This document shows, piece by piece, positions 1 to 5,114 of a stretch of 5,114 nucleotides of DNA. Source of the stretch: Tannerella sp. (GTDB lineage: Bacteria > Bacteroidota > Bacteroidia > Bacteroidales > Tannerellaceae); the NCBI GenBank assembly GCA_031283915.1, contig JAITAY010000383.1, forward strand, positions 1 through 5,114, written 5' to 3'. A program made the position numbers and the translations under genes. The stretch's first letter is position 1, and every line of letters begins with the position of its first letter. The notes under the pieces were generated by a model. The model saw only the letters and a program-made list of their open reading frames with translations. It did no database searches and had not been told where the DNA came from.

Positions 1-529
1 GTCTGCATTTTTTTATCCGTTTTTCTTGCAAAGATACGACATTTTCTGTTTGCGTATAGTGTTTTCTTTTTTTGCTGTGTTTGAGTATTTTAATAAACAG
101 CAGGTCAGGAGTTCTGAAACTGTAGAAATAGACCGGCGAAGCATATACAACGGCATCTGCTGCAAGCAATTTTTCGTATATTTCGGTCATGTCGTCTTTC
201 CGGATGCACTCGCCTCCATTTTCCTGACAGGCAAGGCAACCCAGACAACCGTTTATCTTTTTGTCGCAGATAAAGATTTTTTCGGTTTCGTGTCCCGCTT
301 CTTTTGCGCCGCGAAGAAATTCGTTGCACAGCGTGGAAGAATTACCGTTTTTACGTGCACTCGCCGAGAGCGCTAAGATTTTTTTGCTCATATTCATATT
401 TTCATTTTGATTTTTAACTTGACCCATTGCGGCGGCGGTACGTATTCCCGTCGCTCCTATGGCAGCGCCGGCAAGCAATGTTCCTGTGTATTTCAGGGCT
501 TCCCGGCGGGTGATTTTCTGCTGCCTCAT
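1..529 (-). CDS. Iron-sulfur flavodoxin-type protein with Tat-like leader; 3' end probably broken, runs off window
   Basis: This is an NAD(P)H-dependent FMN reductase/iron-sulfur flavoprotein (Isf, WrbA-like). In the family the fold binds FMN and passes electrons singly or in pairs. The visible 176 residues start with a Tat-like leader (TRREALK at 7-13, then a Gly/Ala-rich hydrophobic stretch to about 34). An N-terminal flavodoxin strand and phosphate loop follow (ALSASARKNGNSS, 53-65). Next is a compact cysteine motif C95-x2-C98-x2-C101-x6-C108, which fits the CX2CX2CX4-7C cluster motif of Isf proteins, then DDM (112-114) and SPVYFYS (131-137). After Ser137 the usual (S/A)-x-x-K-x-x-x-DR continuation is absent and the residues become Lys-rich and unlike the family, although the frame stays open to position 1. 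The start ATG overlaps the stop of the upstream reductase (ATGA, 526-529), implying translational coupling. ATGs at residues 45 and 47 could make a leaderless cytoplasmic form. Family is fairly sure; integrity is doubtful. Confidence 0.75.
   Translation of the reverse strand, partial: MRQQKITRREALKYTGTLLAGAAIGATGIRTAAAMGQVKNQNENMNMSKKILALSASARKNGNSSTLCNEFLRGAKEAGHETEKIFICDKKINGCLGCLACQENGGECIRKDDMTEIYEKLLAADAVVYASPVYFYSFRTPDLLFIKILKHSKKRKHYTQTENVVSLQEKRIKKCR
29..36 (-). promoter_or_regulatory. Candidate Bacteroidota -7 promoter element (TATCTTTG)
   Basis: The minus strand reads TATCTTTGCA here, a full match to the TA-N2-TTTG -7 element of Bacteroidota housekeeping promoters. No TTG is seen 19-21 nt upstream. 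About 20 nt downstream on the minus strand, after an A-rich stretch that could serve as a ribosome binding region, is an ATG at positions 8-6 with only two further codons in the window. This may be the start of another minus-strand gene. The element lies inside the open frame of the flavodoxin gene, which supports the view that the true coding sequence of that gene stops or is broken before here. Confidence 0.45.
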
Positions 530-1950
530 ACTGTTTTCTTCAATAGTTCTACAAATTCGTCTATCCGTACCATCTCATCAGGGATATTGATGCTTTGCGT
601 GCATTTGGAGCGGCATTGCCCGCAGTTGGTACAGTGTGAGGCCTGGCGCAGGCGGGGAACGCTACGGTCGTAGCCTACGAGGAAGGCCCGGCGTGCACGG
701 CGATATTCGACGGCCTCCTGAGTGTCGAGGCGGGGCATATTGTCGTCGCTGATACAGCGGTTGTAGTGCGAGAATATCGACGGGATGTCGAGACCATAGG
801 GACAGGGCATGCAATACTGGCAGGTGGTGCAGGAGATGTATTGCGACTTGAGGATTATCTCGGCTACTTTTTGAAGCGTCTCCTCTTCATCAGGCGTTAC
901 AGGCTGGAGGGGGGAATATGTGCGGATGTTATCCTGCAAATGTTCCATATACGTCATGCCACTCAGGACGGTAAGCACCTTTTCGTGTGTGCCGGCGTAG
1001 CGAAACGCCCATTGAGCCGGGTTATCGCCGGGGCGATGTGCGCGGAGCAGTTCGAGGGCGATGGGATTGAGCCGCGCCAGACGACCGCCCAGCAGCGGCT
1101 CCATGATTGTGGCGGTGATATTGCGCTTTTCCAACTCGCCGTACAAATACTCGGCGTTGACGTTAAACGATCCGTCGGCGTTTTTCCAGTCGGCATAGTT
1201 AAGTTGAATCTGCGCGAAATCCCAGTCTATCCCCGTGGAGAGCAGATGGTCGAAAACCGCCACATCCTGATGAAACGACCAGCCGAGATTGCGAATACGC
1301 CCCGCTTCGCGCTCCTTCAGCAGGAAGTCGATCAGTCCCGGATCGACAAAACGGTCGTTAAACGCCTTCATTCCTCCACCCATCCCTACGCCGTGGAGCA
1401 GGTAATAATCCAGATAATCCACTTGGAGCTGCTCCATGGAGTTGTGATACATTTCGATGGAGTAATCGCGCATGGAAACGCCGGGCGGAACTGCGCGATG
1501 ATTGGACATCTTGGTGGCGATAAACCATTTCTCCCTCGGATGGCGGCTGAGGGCGATGCCGGTAGCCTTTTCCGACAGGGCCTGGACATATAGCGGCGAG
1601 GTGTCGAAATAGTTCACGCCATGCTCAATGGCATAATCTACTAATTGGTTAACCATTTCCTGGTCTATCTCCTGACCGTTGCCATCGGCTCTCTGCCGTG
1701 TGGGCCATCGCATACAGCCATAGCCAAGGAGGGAGACGCGGTCGCCTGTGCGCGGCTGAGTGCGGTAGGTCATTTTATCCGTCGGCACTTCGCCCGTCTG
1801 GTATCCGAATAAGGGGCTGCGTCCCTGTTGGGAATTGCAACTTTCGAGGCCTGCCGCCGCCGTTACCACAGCGCCTGCGCCGAGGGTCCGGAGGAATCTC
1901 CTGCGGTCGACTCCTTTATTTTTGTCTGATTTCATGTTGATGGGTTTCAT
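526..1950 (-). CDS. Tat-exported aldo/keto reductase with two C-terminal [4Fe-4S] motifs
   Basis: An aldo/keto reductase-family oxidoreductase of the ferredoxin-tailed type (COG1453-like), 474 residues. The N-terminus carries a twin-arginine signal (DRRRFLRTLGAG, 15-26) followed by an Ala-rich stretch and LESC (35-38), a marginal lipobox with Cys38 as possible lipid site. The barrel spans about 60-350 and shows the family tetrad: Asp116 and Tyr121 (FDTSPLY), Lys147 (ATKM) and His186 (LLHG). It also has the late motifs QLNYADW (249-255) and EPLLGGRLARL (284-294). The tail has C374-x2-C377-x2-C380-x2-C383-P and C440-x2-C443-x2-C446-x3-C450, each able to bind a [4Fe-4S] cluster. Its length exceeds a plain AKR (about 320) because of the leader and the tail. 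It lies 18 nt after the polyferredoxin and overlaps the flavoprotein start by 4 nt, so all three are likely co-transcribed. The substrate is unknown. Export would separate it from cytoplasmic NADPH, so electrons may come through the clusters. An ATG at residue 6 is an alternative start. Confidence 0.9.
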   Translation of the reverse strand: MKPINMKSDKNKGVDRRRFLRTLGAGAVVTAAAGLESCNSQQGRSPLFGYQTGEVPTDKMTYRTQPRTGDRVSLLGYGCMRWPTRQRADGNGQEIDQEMVNQLVDYAIEHGVNYFDTSPLYVQALSEKATGIALSRHPREKWFIATKMSNHRAVPPGVSMRDYSIEMYHNSMEQLQVDYLDYYLLHGVGMGGGMKAFNDRFVDPGLIDFLLKEREAGRIRNLGWSFHQDVAVFDHLLSTGIDWDFAQIQLNYADWKNADGSFNVNAEYLYGELEKRNITATIMEPLLGGRLARLNPIALELLRAHRPGDNPAQWAFRYAGTHEKVLTVLSGMTYMEHLQDNIRTYSPLQPVTPDEEETLQKVAEIILKSQYISCTTCQYCMPCPYGLDIPSIFSHYNRCISDDNMPRLDTQEAVEYRRARRAFLVGYDRSVPRLRQASHCTNCGQCRSKCTQSINIPDEMVRIDEFVELLKKTV

Positions 1951-1968
1951 TCTTGTATATTTTATCCG

Positions 1969-3531
1969 TTAAACAATTCTGTGCATAAGGTTTCCCTCTA
2001 CATAGATAGCGCTCAGAGGGCGGGAGGGACAGAGGTGTTCACATGCGCCGCAGCCGATGCACTTCTCATCGTCGATGACGGGAATCATCAGAGGTTTGGG
2101 AGGCGGGCCAAAGAAGAATCCTCCGCCCGGAGGCCGTTGCGCTTCCTGGGGCGCGTCGGGATTGGGCGCCATGGTAATGGCCTGAGTGGGGCAATGCCGG
2201 GCACAGTTGTCGCAGGGTTGTTTGTCGGTGTTATTTACACAACGTTCTTTGATAAACACCGAACGCCCTACCTTGGTGGCGCTCTTGTCTGCCGTGGTGA
2301 GAGGTTGGATGGCTCCGGTGGGGCAAACTTCGCCGCATTTCACACATTCGGGGCGGCAATAGCCATGCTCAAACGAGAGTTCCGGCTGCAGGAGCGTCAT
2401 TAAGCCTCCCGCAGGACGTAATATTTTAGAGGGACAGACGGTAACGCACAAACTGCAACCCGTACAATGACGCGCCATATTGCGGGCGCCGAGCGAACCG
2501 GGGGGAATGACCGGGGTCGTGCGCTCCGGGGGCCTTTGCTTGTCGGCAATGTCGGCCAGCCCACCGTCGGCAATGAGTTTCTGCTGCGCTTTGGCAAAAG
2601 GCGGCGCTACGAGCAGGGCGCCCAGGCTGAAAAAGTGGCGGCGGGATACGCCCCCGGCCTGCATTTCGGCGGCAAGCACATTGTCGCCGGTCGTTTTGAA
2701 GCGGTTCACAAACGGAAGTTGGGGGGCATAACGTATAGCTCCCTGCTTGCATTTACCTATACAGTCGAGGCAAACGACGCAGCGGCTGTAATCTATCGCA
2801 TGTTGTTCGCTATCGATGCACGAGGCTTTGCAGTTTCGGGCACAGAACTTGCAGCCGTTGCATTTCTCTACGTCGATAACCGGTTTGAAAATGGCAACAC
2901 GCGCGATCACTCCAAGAAAAGTCCCGACCGGACAAACCGTATTGCAATACGTCCGTCCCGACCGCCAGGAAAAGGCAACAATGGCTGCGAACGTAAGCAG
3001 CGCTACTGTAAGGGCTGCCACGCTGGGCAACCACACTTTCACGGGGTAAAAGGCGTAGCTCTCCGTCCGTTCGGCCATCATAGCGAGCAGGTTATTGCCC
3101 CACTGCCAGAGAGGTGCAAACAAATTGCCGGCCACACGCCCGTAGGCGCTATATGGCGAGAGCAAAGCCACTGCCGAACCGGCTCCGCACACAATAGCTA
3201 TAACAAACAGCGCCAGCACGGAGTACCTGAGCCACGACACGGCCGGCGACCACCTGAAGCGACGTCTGTTCCAGCGCGAGGCTATCCCGGAAACAATGTC
3301 CTGCAACACCCCAAGGGGACAAATTACCGAACAATACACACGTCCGAACATGAACGTCAGCAGCAGGAGTCCTGCAACGATGCCCACATTCAGAGTCATC
3401 AGGGCAGGCATAAACTGTATCTTCGCCAAAAAGCCCAACCATCTGTGCAGTGTTCCCGTAAAATCAAGAAACAGCAAAGTCAGCAACGCAAAGCACAGAG
3501 CGCCTGCAATCATTCTAATTCTTCTAAGCAT
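1969..3531 (-). CDS. Membrane polyferredoxin, NapH-like domain fused to NapG-like multi-cluster ferredoxin
   Basis: A 520-residue integral membrane electron-transfer protein. Hydrophobic segments lie near 7-27, 42-62, 103-125 and 165-188. Two C-x3-CP motifs typical of NapH/NosR/CcoG-type proteins follow segments (YCSVICPLG, 66-74; YCNTVCPVG, 195-203). A ferredoxin block follows: C224/227/230/234 and C251/254/257/261. At 296-316 is a twin-arginine-like motif (SRRHFFSLGA) with a hydrophobic stretch ending near AKA. A second block then carries C356/359/362/366, C392/396/399/403, C431/440/443/447 and C491/494/497/501. That is six potential [4Fe-4S] clusters. A Gly/Pro/Phe-rich linker (468-480) precedes the last. 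In the NapGH family such proteins move electrons from quinol or cytoplasmic donors to periplasmic enzymes. First gene of the operon with the reductase and flavoprotein, so it is the likely membrane electron conduit. The fusion of a membrane half and a Tat-type half is inferred from motif order; the donor and direction of flow are unknown. Confidence 0.88.
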   Translation of the reverse strand: MLRRIRMIAGALCFALLTLLFLDFTGTLHRWLGFLAKIQFMPALMTLNVGIVAGLLLLTFMFGRVYCSVICPLGVLQDIVSGIASRWNRRRFRWSPAVSWLRYSVLALFVIAIVCGAGSAVALLSPYSAYGRVAGNLFAPLWQWGNNLLAMMAERTESYAFYPVKVWLPSVAALTVALLTFAAIVAFSWRSGRTYCNTVCPVGTFLGVIARVAIFKPVIDVEKCNGCKFCARNCKASCIDSEQHAIDYSRCVVCLDCIGKCKQGAIRYAPQLPFVNRFKTTGDNVLAAEMQAGGVSRRHFFSLGALLVAPPFAKAQQKLIADGGLADIADKQRPPERTTPVIPPGSLGARNMARHCTGCSLCVTVCPSKILRPAGGLMTLLQPELSFEHGYCRPECVKCGEVCPTGAIQPLTTADKSATKVGRSVFIKERCVNNTDKQPCDNCARHCPTQAITMAPNPDAPQEAQRPPGGGFFFGPPPKPLMIPVIDDEKCIGCGACEHLCPSRPLSAIYVEGNLMHRIV

Positions 3532-3546
3532 ACGATTTTTAAGTAT

Positions 3547-3603
3547 TTAATTGTAGTAATTATTAGTATATTCAATGTTTTCCATCTCACTTAAAATTTT
3601 CAT
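3547..3603 (-). CDS. Possible 18-codon leader ORF ahead of the polyferredoxin
   Basis: An ATG overlaps the stop of the preceding 31-codon frame as ATGA (3600-3603). It opens an 18-codon frame rich in Glu, Asn and Tyr (begins MKILSEMENIEY) that ends in TAA 15 nt before the polyferredoxin ATG. No known protein family is recognisable. Spacing would allow translation coupling along the leader, but at this size and in AT-rich DNA it could easily be chance. Confidence 0.2.
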   Translation of the reverse strand: MKILSEMENIEYTNNYYN

Positions 3604-3695
3604 TCAACTCTCAATCCATTTACGATAGCGCTTTCGATTTTGCTCCACGTCGAATAGTTAACGACTACCAGCGTCATGAAATTAGCGCTATACAT
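3600..3695 (-). CDS. Possible 31-codon leader peptide in the operon 5' leader
   Basis: The first ATG after the predicted operon transcription start (about 27 nt in) opens a 31-codon frame, starting MYSANFMTLVVV and ending NGLRVE-stop. Its codons are less AT-rich than the flanking DNA. An A/G-rich stretch (AAAGAAAGA) lies about 15 nt upstream of the ATG, a loose ribosome binding site at best. Both arms of an 8-bp inverted repeat fall inside it, at codons 2-4 and 22-24, so a ribosome on this frame would disrupt the hairpin. No family is recognised. It could be a regulatory leader peptide, a small protein, or chance. Confidence 0.25.
   Translation of the reverse strand: MYSANFMTLVVVNYSTWSKIESAIVNGLRVE
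3625..3691 (-). repeat. 8-bp inverted repeat in operon leader (possible long RNA stem)
   Basis: ATAGCGCT at 3625-3632 is matched by its reverse complement AGCGCTAT at 3684-3691. After a small bulge, TTC and GAA extend the pairing inward. The loop is about 50 nt and itself contains GTCG/CGAC arms around a GTTAAC. In the minus-strand transcript this would be a stem in the leader of the redox operon, upstream of the polyferredoxin start. The arms are seen directly; RNA folding and any regulatory role are inference. Confidence 0.35.
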
Positions 3696-3728
3696 TACAA
3701 GTTCCGAATCTTTCTTTAAAATTTTCTA

Positions 3729-3736
3729 CAAATGTA
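3729..3736 (-). promoter_or_regulatory. Predicted -7 promoter element of the redox operon (TACATTTG)
   Basis: The minus strand reads TACATTTG, a full match to the Bacteroidota TA-N2-TTTG element. Transcription would begin near 3722, giving a leader of about 190 nt before the polyferredoxin start at 3531. No TTG is found 19-21 nt upstream, as might be expected of a promoter that depends on an activator. The same bases form the short palindrome TACA-AA-TGTA on the plus strand. Confidence 0.5.
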
Positions 3737-3764
3737 CAGTGCTGTTCCCGTCGTTATTGCCCAT

Positions 3765-3788
3765 AAAAAGGACAACTATGTCCATTTT
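3765..3788. promoter_or_regulatory. Candidate operator: dyad GGACA-N4-TGTCC with A/T flanks
   Basis: GGACA (3770-3774), a 4-nt spacer ACTA, and TGTCC (3779-3783) form a perfect dyad. An A-run on the left and ATTTT on the right extend the symmetry with one offset base. The centre (about 3776.5) is roughly 40 nt from the minus-strand -7 element and 43 nt from the plus-strand one, a position where one bound regulator could act on both promoters. The AraC-family protein encoded alongside is the obvious candidate, although many AraC proteins bind direct rather than inverted repeats. Confidence 0.4.
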
Positions 3789-3810
3789 CGGTACAGATAG
3801 TCAAATTCCG

Positions 3811-3827
3811 TATTTTTTGTATTTTTG
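3811..3827 (+). promoter_or_regulatory. Predicted promoter of the AraC-family gene; tandem TATTTTTG elements
   Basis: TATTTTTTG (3811-3819) is followed directly by TATTTTTG (3820-3827). The second is an exact TA-N2-TTTG -7 element; the first has one extra T. Transcription from the second would start near 3833, about 16 nt before the ATG at 3849. No -33 TTG is found at the usual spacing. This placement is also the reason not to accept the TTG at 3825 as the start codon of the regulator. Confidence 0.5.
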
Positions 3828-3848
3828 TATGCCCTTTTTAGTACGGAA

Positions 3849-4721
3849 ATGAATAGAGATAAAAGTATAAACCTGTCGTTTGCACGTTTGAAAGAATACT
3901 TCTGGTATGGCGAAACGGATCTTGCTATCTTTCGTGATTACCCTTGCCGATTGGAGGGTGGGGTTGCTTTTTTCTGCATCGCCGGAAAAGCAACGCTCTG
4001 CTACGGTGTTGGCGAGCACCGCATTACGCAAAATACGGAATCGTTCTTGTTGCCCGGCATGACGTTCTATATGAAAAACATGTCGGATGACTTTAGTGTG
4101 AGGCTGTTTACTTTTTCCGGAGAACTGTTTGACGACGTGAACGTGGGGCTTGATTTTTCGGTTAACGAATACCTGCGCCGAGTACCCTTTTACACCTATA
4201 CGGAAAAAAACGCCGCATATATGAGCGAAACTTTTACGTGGTACGACATGGCAAAGCTGCTTTCAAAAAATACCGGAAGCAAATCCTTTCCGCTCATGCA
4301 GCGGAATTTCCTGCAAAGCTACCTGACGTACCTTTTTGAATGTATCCGTTTGAAATTGGATTCGGAGTCTTTAAAGCTGACGAGAAAACGCGAGTTGTTT
4401 TATCAATTCATGTCGCTACTGTCAAAACATTGTCGCGAACAGCGCAATGTCCGGTTCTATGCCGAAAAACTCCATATAACCACCAACTATCTCTGCAAAA
4501 TTACCCGTGAATCAATCCCTTGCAAATCTCCCAAAGACCTGATAGACCAACATTTCATTCTGGAGATAAAAACCCTGCTTCAATCGCCGAAGTTATCAAT
4601 TTCGGAGATCTCCTGCCGGCTGGATTTTCCGAATGAATCCTACTTTTGCCGGTATTTTAGACGGCTCGTGGGAATGTCGCCACAAAGCTACCGGATGACA
4701 AAAATTAATCGCTATCAATAA
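3849..4721 (+). CDS. AraC-family transcriptional regulator
   Basis: A 290-residue one-component regulator. The N-terminal part (about 1-165) looks like a cupin-type ligand-binding domain: short alternating strands such as GGVAFFCIAGKATLCYG (37-53) and SFLLPGMTFYM (65-75). Its ligand cannot be told. The C-terminal part (about 185-283) is a typical double helix-turn-helix AraC domain: first helix-turn-helix around NVRFYAEKLHITTNYLCKIT (200-219) and second around LSISEISCRLDFPNESYFCR (249-268), ending with the signature FRRLVGMSPQSYR (270-282). The length is normal for the family. ATG 3849 is preferred over TTG 3825, which would add eight residues but overlaps the predicted -7 element. It is transcribed away from the redox operon and shares its 317-nt control region, so it probably regulates that operon and perhaps itself. 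No clear terminator follows. The base composition is more AT-rich than the operon genes. Confidence 0.93.
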   Translation: MNRDKSINLSFARLKEYFWYGETDLAIFRDYPCRLEGGVAFFCIAGKATLCYGVGEHRITQNTESFLLPGMTFYMKNMSDDFSVRLFTFSGELFDDVNVGLDFSVNEYLRRVPFYTYTEKNAAYMSETFTWYDMAKLLSKNTGSKSFPLMQRNFLQSYLTYLFECIRLKLDSESLKLTRKRELFYQFMSLLSKHCREQRNVRFYAEKLHITTNYLCKITRESIPCKSPKDLIDQHFILEIKTLLQSPKLSISEISCRLDFPNESYFCRYFRRLVGMSPQSYRMTKINRYQ

Positions 4722-5114
4722 AAGCAAAACCGGCTTGGGCTTCGCATATGTACATGTAGAGCCATAATGCTATTGTTCATTTAAATTTTACCTTCCGCTT
4801 ATCACCTTTCAACACGAGCGCCCGTACATTCTTGCCCTGCGTTGACAAGCCGGTCGCGCCAACCTGTCCGAATATTACAGCTAAGCGGGCATTCGCCGTA
4901 GCCTCAGAAAAATTGACTTTATGCTGAATGTTCAACTCAACCAATTTTATTTTATTGAAATGTGTTATGTAACATATTAGTATAAAAGGCAGACGGATGG
5001 ATATTTTGTTCGGGAAATAACTTTCATGATAATAATAACTACAACGTAATACGTGTATAACAAAAAGGAAACATTCGGCGGCTACTTTCGCGCCATAATT
5101 AAAAATCAAATGAT
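4722..5114. other. AT-rich region after the regulator with no convincing complete gene
   Basis: No strong hairpin terminator follows the regulator; only a 4-bp AAGC/GCTT pair is seen just after its stop. A GC-richer island lies at about 4800-4905. To its right the DNA is strongly AT-rich, with a dyad TGTTA-TG-TAACA at 4963-4974, a possible binding site for a dimeric regulator or chance. A partial promoter-like TATTTTG lies near 4999-5005 on the plus strand. No RNA gene or mobile-element end was recognised. Confidence 0.5.
4777..5109 (-). CDS. Uncertain 110-codon ORF; 3' part looks like a gene remnant
   Basis: I do not recognise a family. The frame of 110 codons has two unlike parts. The first 63 or so residues are rich in Ile, Tyr, Phe and Cys and come from AT-rich DNA that does not look coding. 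The last 47 residues (from about VNFSEATANARLAVIFGQVG to the end GDKRKVKFK) have balanced codon use and a beta-strand-like pattern such as is seen at the C-terminal end of secreted Bacteroidota enzymes. The simplest reading is that only about 4777-4920 is a coding remnant, the tail of a decayed gene, and the rest is accidental open frame. A small intact protein cannot be excluded. It faces the convergent AraC-family gene with a 55-nt gap. Confidence 0.3.
   Translation of the reverse strand: MIFNYGAKVAAECFLFVIHVLRCSYYYHESYFPNKISIRLPFILICYITHFNKIKLVELNIQHKVNFSEATANARLAVIFGQVGATGLSTQGKNVRALVLKGDKRKVKFK

Noticed and set aside
77..105. An imperfect inverted repeat (GCTGTGTTT...AAACAGC) as a terminator
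   Set aside because: The pairing needs a bulge, the stem is AT-rich, and no T-run follows on either strand in the right direction.
766..1593. A 275-codon plus-strand open frame
   Set aside because: It lies wholly antisense to the aldo/keto reductase, has no family motifs, and is explained by GC-rich codon use of the real gene.
2467..3594. A 375-codon plus-strand open frame
   Set aside because: It is antisense to the polyferredoxin; its translation is Arg/Gln/His-rich with no recognisable domain, while the minus strand shows six cluster motifs and membrane segments.
3825..3848. TTG at 3825 as start of the AraC-family regulator
   Set aside because: It overlaps the best -7 element and adds eight residues with no family counterpart; the ATG at 3849 is the better start.
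3676..3852. A 58-codon plus-strand frame ending in an ATGA overlap with the AraC-family start
   Set aside because: It covers the dyad and both promoter elements, has no ribosome binding site, and its Phe/Tyr/Ser-rich translation is typical of AT-rich non-coding DNA.
4729..4854. A 9-bp inverted repeat ACCGGCTTG / CAAGCCGGT spaced by 108 nt
   Set aside because: A match of this length is expected by chance at a sizeable rate in a region of this size, and the long spacer makes a terminator or binding site unlikely.
1..5114. CRISPR arrays, tRNA or rRNA genes, complete insertion sequences
   Set aside because: No regularly spaced repeats, cloverleaf-like segments, rRNA motifs or transposase motifs were found on either strand.

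Overview
The window looks like chromosome from a Bacteroidota bacterium, probably order Bacteroidales. The evidence is several promoter -7 elements of the TA-N2-TTTG type used by that phylum, weak A-rich ribosome binding sites rather than strong GGAGG sites, and codon use and protein families typical of gut and anaerobic Bacteroidales. Genus cannot be told from the sequence alone.

Layout: positions 1-3531 hold a minus-strand operon of three redox genes, transcribed right to left. First is a 520-residue membrane polyferredoxin (3531-1969) that looks like a NapH-type membrane ferredoxin fused to a NapG-like one. Next, after 18 nt, is a 474-residue aldo/keto reductase with a twin-arginine signal and two C-terminal [4Fe-4S] motifs (1950-526). 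Last, overlapping by ATGA, is an iron-sulfur flavodoxin-type protein with a Tat-like leader (529 to the window edge). The flavoprotein loses family similarity near position 118. Beyond that point the sequence looks like a promoter for another minus-strand gene, so this gene is probably truncated or recombined.

A divergent control region (3532-3848) separates the operon from a plus-strand AraC-family regulator (3849-4721). It contains one -7 element facing each way, neither with a clear -33 box, and a dyad GGACA-N4-TGTCC almost midway between them. The operon side has a predicted leader of about 190 nt with two tiny overlapping reading frames and an 8-bp inverted repeat. Positions 4722-5114 hold no convincing complete gene; the minus-strand stretch 4777-4920 looks like the 3' end of an unrecognised, possibly decayed gene.

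Inferred working model: the regulator senses an unknown signal and switches on an electron-transfer chain in which the membrane polyferredoxin passes electrons, perhaps from quinol or a cytoplasmic donor, to Tat-exported iron-sulfur reductases outside the inner membrane. The substrate is unknown. Family assignments rest on visible motifs; the joint pathway is inference.
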